DNA of 64,000 nt from Candidatus Formimonas warabiya. GTDB taxonomy: Bacteria; Bacillota; Dehalobacteriia; Dehalobacteriales; Dehalobacteriaceae. The position numbers were made by a program, and so were the translations under genes. Below the pieces are notes generated by a model that worked only from the letters and a program-made list of their open reading frames with translations, searched no databases and was not told the DNA's origin. Where the stretch lies: positions 2,740,903 through 2,804,902 of the forward strand of contig NZ_CP017634.1 of assembly GCF_002777255.1 (NCBI RefSeq), written 5' to 3'. Positions 53,478 to 62,176 of the stretch are shown here, piece by piece. Numbering within the stretch: position 1 is the stretch's first letter; the number at the start of each line of letters is the position of its first letter.

Positions 53478-54437
53478 TTATCCCGGAAAATGACAGGCTA
53501 CTTTGTGGCTGGGTCCGATTTCCTGAAGTTCCGGCTCTTGTTCCGCGCAAATACTTTTCGCTCTTCTGCACCGGGTGCGGAATCTGCATCCGGAAGGAGG
53601 ATGCACAGGACTAGGGAGATCACCCGCCAAAATAATACGCTGTCTTTTTTCCTCTACATCCGGATCAGGTATAGGAATGACGGACAACAGTGCCCTGGTA
53701 TAAGGATGAGCCGGAGTCTGATACAAATCCGCACACCGGGAAATCTCCACAATTTTACCCAAATACATTACAGCCACCCGGTTACTGATATGCTTTACCA
53801 TAGCCAGGTCATGGGCAATGAATAAATAGGTCAATCCGAATTCCTGCTGTAAGTTTTCCAGCATATTCACTACCTGGGCTTGCACCGAAACATCCAGGGC
53901 CGATATGGGTTCGTCACAAATGAGGAACTGGGGCTCTACCGCCAAAGCCCGGGCAATGCCGATCCGCTGGCGCTGTCCCCCGGAAAACTCATGAGGAAAA
54001 CGATTGCCGTGCTCAGGAAGGAGCCCTACTTTACCTAATAATTCATGGATTCTTTCCCTCCGCTCTTTACCTTTGGCCAGACAGTGGATGTCCAGGGGTT
54101 CTCCGATAATGTCCCCTACGGTCATGCGGGGATTAAGAGAGGCATACGGGTCTTGGAAGATGATCTGCATCTTCCTGCGCAAGAGAGGTGTCATCGCCCG
54201 CCGGTCTAAAATACTCCTTCCTTCAAACAGGACATTTCCTGACGTGGGTTCATAGAGCCTGATCATGGTCCTCCCTGTTGTGGTTTTCCCACAGCCGCTT
54301 TCTCCGACCAACCCCAGCGTTTCTCCGGGAAGGATATGGAAGGAAACCCCGTCTACCGCCCGGATCATTTGGTTCCCTTTGATGCGGAAATGTTTGCATA
54401 AATGTTGCACTTCCACCAAAGGATGCTTATTTTCCAT
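53478..54437 (-). CDS. oppF: Oligopeptide ABC transporter ATP-binding protein OppF
   Basis: The 319-residue ATPase subunit has Walker A GESGCGKTTTGRTM (about residue 44), signature FSGGQRQRIGIARAL, Walker B FLICDEPISALDV and the C-terminal oligo/dipeptide domain (PDVEEKRQRIILAGDLPSPVHPPSGCRFRTRCRRA) with its CxnC cluster motif. It overlaps oppD by 11 bases. It energises peptide uptake with OppD. Nickel or another ligand cannot be fully excluded for this family. Confidence 0.93.
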   Translation of the reverse strand: MENKHPLVEVQHLCKHFRIKGNQMIRAVDGVSFHILPGETLGLVGESGCGKTTTGRTMIRLYEPTSGNVLFEGRSILDRRAMTPLLRRKMQIIFQDPYASLNPRMTVGDIIGEPLDIHCLAKGKERRERIHELLGKVGLLPEHGNRFPHEFSGGQRQRIGIARALAVEPQFLICDEPISALDVSVQAQVVNMLENLQQEFGLTYLFIAHDLAMVKHISNRVAVMYLGKIVEISRCADLYQTPAHPYTRALLSVIPIPDPDVEEKRQRIILAGDLPSPVHPPSGCRFRTRCRRAKSICAEQEPELQEIGPSHKVACHFPG

Positions 54438-55440
54438 GTGCCGTTGCCCCCTTTTCTACCGAAGGAGCCTGGGGGTGCTCCAGCCAGCATGCTACCCCGC
54501 GCTGGTACGCCAATTGGACAAACTGGGGTTCCTTTTCCCGGCAAATCACCATCCCGTAGGGGCACCGGGGAGCGAAAGCGCAACCGCCAGGGGGTTTAAA
54601 TAAATCCGGAGGCTGGCCCCCTATGGAAGCCAGTCTTTGTTTTTTCATCTCATCCAAACGGGGTACCGATTTCAGCAAGGCCCAGGTATAGGGATGACGT
54701 GCCTGAAAAAACACTTCCCGCACCGAACCGGATTCCACAATTTTTCCTGCATACATGACGAGAATTCGTGAAGCCATCCCGGCCACCACACCCAGGTCGT
54801 GGGTAATCAGAATAATGGATGTGCCGGTTTGGTTTTTGATCTCCTTCATCAATTCCATGATTTGAGCCTGGATGGTTACATCCAGAGCAGTAGTAGGCTC
54901 ATCAGCGATCAAAAGCTTGGGAGCGCCTGCCAGGGCCATCGCGATCATGACCCGCTGCCTCATCCCTCCGCTGCATTCATGGGGGTACTGCTTCACCCTC
55001 TTTTCCGGGTAAGGCAGCCCGACCAGGTTAAGCATTTCAATGGCTTTTTTCTCCGCATTCCGGCGGGATATTTTTCGGCCTAATGCCCATCCCTCCGTAA
55101 TTTGCTTTCCGATCGTCATGGTAGGATTGAGAGCAGTCATGGGATCCTGAAAAATCATGCTGATTTCCCGTCCTCTCACCTTCTCCATGCCGTCTTCCGG
55201 CATACTGGTTAAATCCAATCCCTGAAAAAAGATCTTCCCTCTTTCGATCCGTCCCGGCGGATCCGGGATTAAACCCATGATCGCTTGCGCGGTAACGCTT
55301 TTCCCGCAGCCTGATTCCCCTACGATGGCAATAGCCTCTCCCGGGGACAGGTCAAAATTCACCCCGCGCACAGCCTGGATCTTGCCCCCATGGGTATGGA
55401 AGGATATGTGAAGTTCTTTTACTTCAAGCAAATTGTTCAA
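54427..55440 (-). CDS. oppD: Oligopeptide ABC transporter ATP-binding protein OppD
   Basis: The ATPase has 337 residues from the TTG at 55440, preceded by AAAGGAGGG. The frame is open 78 codons further, but that stretch is the palindromic repeat region and is unlikely to be translated. Walker A GESGCGKSVTAQ (about residue 41), signature CSGGMRQRVMIAMAL, Walker B LLIADEPTTALDV, then the C-terminal PPGGCAFAPRCPYG Cys motif. Partner of OppF. Confidence 0.93.
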   Translation of the reverse strand: MNNLLEVKELHISFHTHGGKIQAVRGVNFDLSPGEAIAIVGESGCGKSVTAQAIMGLIPDPPGRIERGKIFFQGLDLTSMPEDGMEKVRGREISMIFQDPMTALNPTMTIGKQITEGWALGRKISRRNAEKKAIEMLNLVGLPYPEKRVKQYPHECSGGMRQRVMIAMALAGAPKLLIADEPTTALDVTIQAQIMELMKEIKNQTGTSIILITHDLGVVAGMASRILVMYAGKIVESGSVREVFFQARHPYTWALLKSVPRLDEMKKQRLASIGGQPPDLFKPPGGCAFAPRCPYGMVICREKEPQFVQLAYQRGVACWLEHPQAPSVEKGATAHGK

Positions 55441-55460
55441 CGCAATCCCTCCTTTAAAGG

Positions 55461-55518
55461 TCAGGGGACACACCTCTGTATCAGGCATTCCTATCCCGTC
55501 AGAGGAATGTCCCCAATT
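55461..55518. repeat. Palindromic repeat with GGGGACA/TGTCCCC core (copy D)
   Basis: It is nearly identical to the repeat at 10717-10770 and, like it, lies directly upstream of the ribosome site of a minus-strand gene (oppD). Confidence 0.85.
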
Positions 55519-55522
55519 TATG

Positions 55523-55617
55523 TCAGGGGACACACCTCTATTCAAGAAGCAAGAAAAGAGATAAACAGTCTTGCCTCTTATCTCTTGCCTCTTGTATCGA
55601 AGGAATGTCCTCAATTT
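55523..55617. repeat. Diverged palindromic repeat (copy E)
   Basis: It begins GTCAGGGGACACACCTCTA and ends AAGGAATGTCCTCAATTT like the other copies. The middle is a purine-rich then pyrimidine-rich inverted segment (AAGAAAAGAGATAA / TTATCTCTTGCC). It abuts the oppC stop codon. Confidence 0.75.
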
Positions 55618-55621
55618 AAGG

Positions 55622-56644
55622 TCACTTGCGCAACCTGGGATCAAGGGCATCCCGCAGCCCGTCGCCAAAAACATTAAAGGCCAGCATAGTTACACTGATA
55701 AAAGTGGCGGGAAAGAACAACTGCCAGGGATAGGAGCGCATTCCCTGAATCCCTTCGTTGGCTAATGCACCCCAGCTGGCAATAGGCGCAGACACACCTA
55801 GGCCCAGAAAGCTTAACCAGGCTTCCGTAAAAATGGCGTCGGGAACAGACAAGGTGGCATAAACCACGATTGGCCCCAGCGTATTGGGGATGAGATGGCG
55901 GCAGAGAATTCTCCAGTTCCCTGCCCCCAAAGCCCGGGCTGCCGTCACATACTCCTGCTCCTTTAAGGCCAAAATCTGGCCTCTCACCAACCGGGCCATG
56001 GGCGGCCAATAAACCGCCCCCAGGGCAATAAAAATCGTTTTCAAACCCGGTTCCATCAGTACCATTAACAAAATCACATAAAGCAGGAAGGGAACGGCAG
56101 AGAGAATTTCTACGATACGCATCATGATTTCATCCACCCAACCGCCTGCCAGACCGGATATGCCGCCATAAACGGTGCCGATCAGGAACACAAGCAGTGC
56201 CGTGACGATGCCAATGGTGAGAGAAATCCGCGCCCCATACCAATTCCGGGTAAACAAATCACGGCCCAAGGCGTCGCTGCCAAACCAGTAGGTCCGGGCT
56301 TCCACCTGAAAGCCTCTCTCAGGCGCGATGGGCTGCGGGGAATAATCGACGACGTGAGATGTGCCGGTACCGTCCCTTTGGAGCTTCACATAAAAATGAT
56401 ATCCCGGGGGTTTGTTCTTGAGGGCTAATAACTGATCCGAATAAGAAAATGGCGTAAACCAGGGCCCGGTCAAAGCAAAAACCAGTAATATTCCCATCAG
56501 GATCAGGCCCGTCATGGCTAATTTATTTTCTTTCAACCGGCGCCAGGCGTCCTGCCCATAAGTAATACTCGGCCTTGCCATCATTTCCCCCTGGGCGGCA
56601 TCAGGGCCGATCGGCCTAAAAAGGTCAGGAGAAAGCTGCTCCAT
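55622..56644 (-). CDS. oppC: Oligopeptide ABC transporter permease OppC
   Basis: The 340-residue inner-membrane permease has an OppC N-terminal domain (WRRLKENKLAMTGLILMGILL), a long periplasmic-type loop and the BPD transport domain with EQEYVTAARALGAGNWRILCRHLIPNT as EAA loop. The ATG at 56644 follows AGAGGTG. It is six bases after oppB. The repeat pair D/E separates it from oppD. Confidence 0.93.
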   Translation of the reverse strand: MEQLSPDLFRPIGPDAAQGEMMARPSITYGQDAWRRLKENKLAMTGLILMGILLVFALTGPWFTPFSYSDQLLALKNKPPGYHFYVKLQRDGTGTSHVVDYSPQPIAPERGFQVEARTYWFGSDALGRDLFTRNWYGARISLTIGIVTALLVFLIGTVYGGISGLAGGWVDEIMMRIVEILSAVPFLLYVILLMVLMEPGLKTIFIALGAVYWPPMARLVRGQILALKEQEYVTAARALGAGNWRILCRHLIPNTLGPIVVYATLSVPDAIFTEAWLSFLGLGVSAPIASWGALANEGIQGMRSYPWQLFFPATFISVTMLAFNVFGDGLRDALDPRLRK

Positions 56645-56650
56645 GGGCTG

Positions 56651-57580
56651 TCACCTCTTTTCTTCCCCAAGCTTTACTCTTGGGTCAATCAAGGCATAGA
56701 GGATATCCACCAATAAGTTCATCCCCATTAAAAATGCGCTGTAAAATACCGTTGTGCCCATAATCATGGTATAGTCCCTGTTTTGGATGCTCGTGACAAA
56801 ATATCTGCCTAGACCGGGAATATTAAAGATATATTCGATAATAAAACTTCCCGTAAAAATGGTGGCAACAAGAGGCCCAAGATAAGTGACCACCGGCATA
56901 ACAGCGTTTCTTAGACCATGTCGGTAAATAATAGCTCCTTTCTTCAGCCCTTTCGCTTTTGCGGTCTTAATATAGTCCTGCTGCAAAACTTCTATTAAGC
57001 CGGACCGTATCAGACGGGCAATCGCCGCCATGGGCAAAAAAGACAAGGCCAGGGCAGGCAGAACCATTTGTCTCCAGGATCCCCACATGGCGGCAGGAAA
57101 CCAGCGCAATTGATAGGAAAAAATATACATCAAAACGCAGGCCGTGATAAAGCTGGGCACGGAAAAGCCCAGGGTAGCGACAACCATAGCCAGGTAATCC
57201 TGAATTTTATTGTGCTTTAAGGCTGAGATCATCCCTAAAAAAAGTCCCAGGACGAGAGCCAAGCAGACAGAGACAAAGCCTAACTGGGCGGATACGGGAA
57301 ATCCTTCGAAAATAATCTCATTTACCGTGCGGTTTTGAAATTTGAAAGAAGGGCCAAAATCAAATCTGGCCGCCCGGACCAAATAATCCCGGTATTGCAC
57401 GAACAGAGGATCATCCAGGTGGTATTTTTCATTGATATTTCTTTCAATGGCTGCCGGCAGCTTTTTCTCCCGGGCAAAAGGCCCTCCCGGGAGCGCCTTC
57501 ATGAGAAAAAATGTTAAGGAAACAATAAAAAACATGGCTAAAACCATCGCTCCCGTACGGCGCAGCAAATAGCGGGCCAC
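56651..57580 (-). CDS. oppB: Oligopeptide ABC transporter permease OppB
   Basis: The 309-residue permease has six spans, starting MARYLLRRTGAMVLAMFFIVSLTFF. The EAA loop is QDYIKTAKAKGLKKGAIIYRHGLRNA. The GTG at 57580 follows GGGAGGTGG. It lies about 100 bases downstream of oppA; permease pair with OppC. Confidence 0.93.
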   Translation of the reverse strand: MARYLLRRTGAMVLAMFFIVSLTFFLMKALPGGPFAREKKLPAAIERNINEKYHLDDPLFVQYRDYLVRAARFDFGPSFKFQNRTVNEIIFEGFPVSAQLGFVSVCLALVLGLFLGMISALKHNKIQDYLAMVVATLGFSVPSFITACVLMYIFSYQLRWFPAAMWGSWRQMVLPALALSFLPMAAIARLIRSGLIEVLQQDYIKTAKAKGLKKGAIIYRHGLRNAVMPVVTYLGPLVATIFTGSFIIEYIFNIPGLGRYFVTSIQNRDYTMIMGTTVFYSAFLMGMNLLVDILYALIDPRVKLGEEKR

Positions 57581-57684
57581 ATCTGTCCACCTCCCGGAAT
57601 ATGCCTTGCATAAAGAAAGCTTGGCTTACGCCGGTAATCCGCCTGCAAGCACAAGCTTCCCTCACATCCTGTCCTATAAAAAGA

Positions 57685-59313
57685 TTATTTTTCTACATAA
57701 GCCCAGCGGAACTCCTGATAGGAGGACATGGTCGGGACAATCACACCCTTCACCCAAGGCTTATAAAGATTTTGATTGGTGTAGAAATAGATGGGCAGCA
57801 CAGGCATCTCTTTCATTAAGATGGCTTCTGCATCATGCATCGCTTTGGAGCGTTCGGCAAGATCAGAACCGGACTTGGCTTTCTGAATCAATTGATCATA
57901 CTCCGGATTGCTCCATCCTGTATAATAAATGGGCAAATCACTTGTGGCCCACATGTCCAAATAGGTCATGGCATCATTATAGTCCGGGGTCCAGCCCGCC
58001 CGGCCGATTTCAAAATCTCCTACGCGTACGGAGTTTTCATAAACACCCCATTCCTGGTTGGTCAGCTCTACAGAAATGCCCAAATTGGTTTTCCACATTT
58101 CTTGCAGGGCTTCCGCAATCTTTTGATTTGATTCCGAAGTGTTATACAAGATTTTCAGAGCAGGGAAGCCCTTGCCGTCCGGAAAGCCTGCGTCGGCCAG
58201 CAGCCTTTTTGCTTCGGTAACATCTTCTTTAAAGTAATCTCCCCCGTTCTGGCGGAAATCTCCCCCATTTACATCCACCACCGCATAGGGAACAAGCGCA
58301 TAGGCAGGTTTTTCAAAAGCTTGGGTTACGTGATCAATCAGGTTCTGGCGGTTAATCGCCAAAGACAAGGCTCTGCGCACCCTGACATCCCCCAGGGGTT
58401 CCACATCCGTGTTGAATGCGTAGAAGTAGACCCCCAGGTCTGGATAAATACTGGCCTTTTTCTCTTCCAAAAGACGGCTGATCTCTGGGAGGGGAAGAGA
58501 CTCTGCAATATCGATCTGGTCCGTATCGAACATGGTCAGCTGGGTATCCTCCGACTCCACCGTCGTGATCACCAGTGTCTCAAGCTTCACATCATCCGCC
58601 GCCCAATAATTTTCATTCTTTTTGAGCACTAATTGCTGCTGATGATCCCATTCCACCAGTTTAAAAGGACCATTGCCCACCAGACTTTCAGGCGCAGTAT
58701 GCCAGTCTTGATTCCCTTCCACCACTTTTTGATCTACCGGATAAAGGTTGGGAAAGGAGGTTAAGCTTAAGAAATAGGGCGTCGGTGCTTTTAATTTTAC
58801 TTCCAGCGTTTTATCGTCCAGCGCTTTTACGCCCACGTCATCAGCCTGGGCTTGTTGGGCGTTATATTCTTCTCCATTCACTAAATAATACAACTGGTAA
58901 GCATAATAATTGGCCATTTCCGGATCCAATAATCTTTTCCAGGCGTACTCAAAATCATGGGCCGTTACAGGATCACCATTGCTCCACTTGGCGTCTCTCA
59001 AATGGAAGGTATATGTAAGTCCGTCATCACTAATGTCCCACCTTTCGGCCATCCCGGGAATGGGCTGCTGTTTGGCATCCAGCCGGACCAAACCCTCAAA
59101 CAAGGCCATTTGGATCGTGCTTTCCACCATCCCGGTGGCGGCCGCCGGATCAAGGGTCTCCGGTTCCGCACCTACATTATAGGTAATTTTTTGTTCTACC
59201 ACCTGATTGTCTGAGGTCTCCGGAGTTTTACCCTGACTGCCGCACCCTGCCGTGAAAAGAGCTGCTGAAAATAAAGCCATGCCTAAGATGAACCAAAATT
59301 TTCTTTTCAACAA
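57685..59313 (-). CDS. oppA: Oligopeptide-binding lipoprotein OppA
   Basis: The 542-residue substrate-binding lipoprotein of SBP family 5 has a signal and lipobox TAGC near residue 23 (ALFTAGCGSQG). Family segments: NVGAEPETLDPAAATG, MAERWDISDDGLTYTFHLRDAKWSNGDPVTAHDF, VRRALSLAINRQ and the C-terminal MPVLPIYFYTNQNLYKPWVKG. It starts at a TTG near 59313 with GGGAGGGG. It is first gene of the opp operon; it binds peptides outside the cell. Confidence 0.93.
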   Translation of the reverse strand: MLKRKFWFILGMALFSAALFTAGCGSQGKTPETSDNQVVEQKITYNVGAEPETLDPAAATGMVESTIQMALFEGLVRLDAKQQPIPGMAERWDISDDGLTYTFHLRDAKWSNGDPVTAHDFEYAWKRLLDPEMANYYAYQLYYLVNGEEYNAQQAQADDVGVKALDDKTLEVKLKAPTPYFLSLTSFPNLYPVDQKVVEGNQDWHTAPESLVGNGPFKLVEWDHQQQLVLKKNENYWAADDVKLETLVITTVESEDTQLTMFDTDQIDIAESLPLPEISRLLEEKKASIYPDLGVYFYAFNTDVEPLGDVRVRRALSLAINRQNLIDHVTQAFEKPAYALVPYAVVDVNGGDFRQNGGDYFKEDVTEAKRLLADAGFPDGKGFPALKILYNTSESNQKIAEALQEMWKTNLGISVELTNQEWGVYENSVRVGDFEIGRAGWTPDYNDAMTYLDMWATSDLPIYYTGWSNPEYDQLIQKAKSGSDLAERSKAMHDAEAILMKEMPVLPIYFYTNQNLYKPWVKGVIVPTMSSYQEFRWAYVEK

Positions 59314-59464
59314 AAATTACCCCTCCCTCATTAAATGGATCTTGGTTTCCCCTCAGCTGAATAATCGTGATATAATTACCACAATTTTCTTTATTTTTTT
59401 ACACACCCAGATTATGTTCGGCAAAAAATCACAAATTCCTGCCAAATTATCACTTGATGTAACA

Positions 59465-60331
59465 TCATGATCCGGTATCCAGGTAATGAACGGCGCTTAA
59501 GGCAGCCACCTGTCCCTCGCCCACCGCTTTCGCCAATTGAAAAGGTTTTCCGGTGCAGTCTCCGGCGGCAAACAATCCTGGTAAATTGGTCTCCATGTTT
59601 TTATTCACTTGAATGGCGCCATCCAGTGCTTCCAGCCCCGGCACCAAACGTCCCGGCGACACCACCTCCCGAAAGAGGAAAACGCCGTCTACCAAAACCA
59701 CGCCCTGGTCGGTCACAATCCGGTCGGCAAAACCATTTCCCCCGATCTCCACCGGTTTCGCATGATTGACAATGACATTTTGGGGCAGAGAGGACAAATC
59801 ACCCTGGAACATGGGAAACAAAAGCACTTCTTGGCAAATTTCCGATAGATACTTCACCTCATCCAAACCGTCTTTACTGTATACCAGCATGGCTACCGTC
59901 TTTTTTCGAAAAAGGGGGCCGTCACAAGTGGCACAATAGCTGACACCTTTTCCCACGTATTCTTCCTCGCCTTTCAGGGCCTTGGCATAATCGATTCCAA
60001 TCGCTACAATCACCGTGCGGGCACTGATATCCTCACTTCCGCATTGTACCGCGTACCCTTTTTCAACCGGGTACACCGCATCCACCCTTTTTTGTTCAAC
60101 ACGAATCCCCATATCTTGCACATGGCGGAGAAATTTTTCCCGCAGTTCCTTTCCCGTAAGGTGAAATTCTCCTAAATAGTTATCGATCCAAGGAGAGGTA
60201 TGCATTTTCGGTGCACAAAAGTTTGTTCCCAATAAAATAAATTTTTTCTTTCTCACCTGGGCATTGAGCGCAGCGGACAATCCTGCCGGGCCGCAGCCGA
60301 TAATGGCCATCTCATAGCTTTCCTGATTCAT
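59465..60331 (-). CDS. Thioredoxin reductase-like FAD flavoprotein
   Basis: The protein has 288 residues from the ATG at 60331 (GGAGGTG site). FAD-binding AIIGCGPAGLSAALNAQ at the N-terminus, the redox pair in SYCATCDGPLF (CxxC, about residue 135) and the C-terminal GLFAAGDCTGKPFQLAKAVGEGQ are those of thioredoxin reductases. The NADPH site (AMLVYSKDGLDEVKYL) deviates from the GxGxxA pattern, so the electron donor may differ (as in ferredoxin-dependent or diverged forms). It lies between the opp and methyltransferase genes; no thioredoxin is nearby. Confidence 0.85.
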   Translation of the reverse strand: MNQESYEMAIIGCGPAGLSAALNAQVRKKKFILLGTNFCAPKMHTSPWIDNYLGEFHLTGKELREKFLRHVQDMGIRVEQKRVDAVYPVEKGYAVQCGSEDISARTVIVAIGIDYAKALKGEEEYVGKGVSYCATCDGPLFRKKTVAMLVYSKDGLDEVKYLSEICQEVLLFPMFQGDLSSLPQNVIVNHAKPVEIGGNGFADRIVTDQGVVLVDGVFLFREVVSPGRLVPGLEALDGAIQVNKNMETNLPGLFAAGDCTGKPFQLAKAVGEGQVAALSAVHYLDTGS

Positions 60332-60522
60332 CGGAACACCTCCAGCCTTTTTTCTGGTAAACAAAAGTATTTTTTCCCTTTTTCTCTCGTTTAATCTCTG
60401 GTTGTCTTTCCTTACTTTACCCTGGCGAGACAACTTTTTGATGTATAATTCCCAATGAAAAATCCTTTTCCTTTTTTTATCGTCATATTTTTTATTTTTG
60501 TGATCATCAATAAAAAATAAGC

Positions 60523-60565
60523 CCAAAAAAGAAAGGACTACAAGAGAAAACTTGTAATCCTTTCC
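60523..60565 (-). terminator. Terminator of the corrinoid methyltransferase operon
   Basis: Minus strand GAAAGGATTACAAG / CTTGTAGTCCTTTC stem with one mismatch, followed by TTTTTTGGG. Confidence 0.85.
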
Positions 60566-60589
60566 AGAGGTCACGATTTAATTTTTCAA

Positions 60590-61393
60590 TTATTTCTCCT
60601 CGTACAACCCGCTTCTGTGGGCAGTCAAATATTTCATGCAAAATTCATCCTTGCCCAGTAAGGCCTGGGACGCATAAACAAAGCCCATCATGGTCTTATC
60701 CAGGGGATCCAGGATGTAGCCGTCCATGCCCATGGTCATGGTCTGGATCATGAAGACCTGGTTCAAGATTTTCCGGTTGGGTAAACCGTAGGAGATGTTG
60801 CTTAAGCCGCAGATGCCGTGAACTTTGGGATATTTTTGCTTGATCCCATAGATGGTGTCCAGGACTTCTAAACCGGCTTTGTCTCCCGTGCTCACCGGTT
60901 TCACCAGGGGATCCAGGTAGATGTCGTCTTCCGGTACCCCGGCGGCAACCATGTCGCCCACCAGCCTGTCGGCAATGCGGAGCCGGTCTTGGGCAGTTTC
61001 CGGCATCCCGGAGTCATCCATGCACAGGCCGACGATCTTAGCTTTGTACTTTAAGACAAAGGGCAGGACAGTGGCATAACGTTCTTTTTCTGCAGTGATG
61101 GAGTTAATCATGGGCTGGCCGTGCTTGCACAAGGAAAGTCCTACTTCCAAAGCCTTGGGGTTAGGACTGTCAATGCATAAGGGGGCACTTACCTGGGACT
61201 GCACGGTTTCTACCAACCAGGCCATGGTTTCTTCTTCATTGAAAACCATGGTGCCGCAGTTCACGTCTACGTAATCGGCGCCGGCATCTACCTGTTTCCG
61301 GGCCATGGCTTTGATGAAGGCGGCGTCTTTGTTCTCTACCGCCGGTTTGATCGCTTTCCGGCTGGTGTTGATCAGTTCTCCTACGATTAACAT
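60590..61393 (-). CDS. Methyltetrahydrofolate:corrinoid protein methyltransferase (AcsE/MtgA type)
   Basis: This 267-residue TIM-barrel pterin-binding methyltransferase moves methyl between tetrahydrofolate and a corrinoid protein. Motifs: MLIVGELINTSRKAI at the start, ADYVDVNCGT, LCIDSPNP, INSITAEKERY, GLSNISYGLPNR, and MDGYILDPLD. The start is the ATG at 61393 with a GGAAGTGAG site; longer upstream starts lack one. The next upstream gene is a corrinoid protein. It links one-carbon demethylation to the Wood-Ljungdahl pathway. Confidence 0.92.
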   Translation of the reverse strand: MLIVGELINTSRKAIKPAVENKDAAFIKAMARKQVDAGADYVDVNCGTMVFNEEETMAWLVETVQSQVSAPLCIDSPNPKALEVGLSLCKHGQPMINSITAEKERYATVLPFVLKYKAKIVGLCMDDSGMPETAQDRLRIADRLVGDMVAAGVPEDDIYLDPLVKPVSTGDKAGLEVLDTIYGIKQKYPKVHGICGLSNISYGLPNRKILNQVFMIQTMTMGMDGYILDPLDKTMMGFVYASQALLGKDEFCMKYLTAHRSGLYEEK

Positions 61394-61483
61394 ATTTCTC
61401 ACTTCCCATTCCATTATTATATTTGGCATCCCAAAATGGGACATCGGGCTGTCCCCTATGTGATCCAAAAATACCCTCTAGTT

Positions 61484-62176
61484 TTATTTCCCTACTGCCA
61501 GAACCTGCTCCACCAAATCCACAACTTCCGTGGCATCCATGGCAAAACCATCCGCTTTGATGACATGAGCAAAGTCTTTTGTGGCAGGTCCTCCGCCGAT
61601 AATCACCTTCACCTGATCCCTGAGACCATTCCGTTCCAGCTCCCTGATGGTTTCCGGCATCATGGGCAGCGTGGTTGTGAGCATGGCCGACATGGCCACA
61701 ATCTCCGGCTGATAATCTTCTACCGCCAGGATAAAATCTTCCGGTAAAACATCCACTCCTAAGTCAATTACATCTAATCCGGCCCCCCGCATCATCATGA
61801 CTACCAGGTTCTTACCAATATCATGCAAATCCCCCGCTACCGTTCCAATTACCACCCGCCCCCGAAGCGCCTGCTGCGGAGCCGATAAAATCGGCTTCAG
61901 CACATAAAGTCCCGCGTGCATCGCCCGGGAAGCAATTAAGACATCTGAGATGTAAATCATATTTTGCTTAAACTTGTCACTGATGACCTGCATCCCGGGT
62001 AAAAGACCTTTTTCCAAAATAGTCATCGGTTTAATGCCGTTTTCGATGGCGATTTGCGTCAACATCTTCACCCTGTTTGCCTGCCCATTCAGCAGTGCCT
62101 CCGTAATCAAATCAAGTTCCTCGGCCACCCGCGTGTACACCTCGATTTCTGTATTGTCACTATCGTCATAAAGCAT
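61484..62176 (-). CDS. Corrinoid protein (MtbC/MtgC type)
   Basis: The 230-residue protein has a helical B12-binding-2 cap (about 15-105: ALLNGQANRVKMLTQIAIENGI) and a Rossmann B12-binding domain with the DLHDIGKNLV motif (lower ligand His, about residue 121), MSAMLTTT and IIGGGPATKDFA. It shuttles the methyl group between a substrate methyltransferase and the MeTHF methyltransferase encoded next. Its ATG at 62176 overlaps the regulator gene by 11 bases. Confidence 0.93.
   Translation of the reverse strand: MLYDDSDNTEIEVYTRVAEELDLITEALLNGQANRVKMLTQIAIENGIKPMTILEKGLLPGMQVISDKFKQNMIYISDVLIASRAMHAGLYVLKPILSAPQQALRGRVVIGTVAGDLHDIGKNLVVMMMRGAGLDVIDLGVDVLPEDFILAVEDYQPEIVAMSAMLTTTLPMMPETIRELERNGLRDQVKVIIGGGPATKDFAHVIKADGFAMDATEVVDLVEQVLAVGK

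Noticed and set aside
55441-55674. Longer OppD starting at 55674
   Set aside because: The extension reads through two copies of the repeat and into the oppC end; the TTG at 55440 has the ribosome site.
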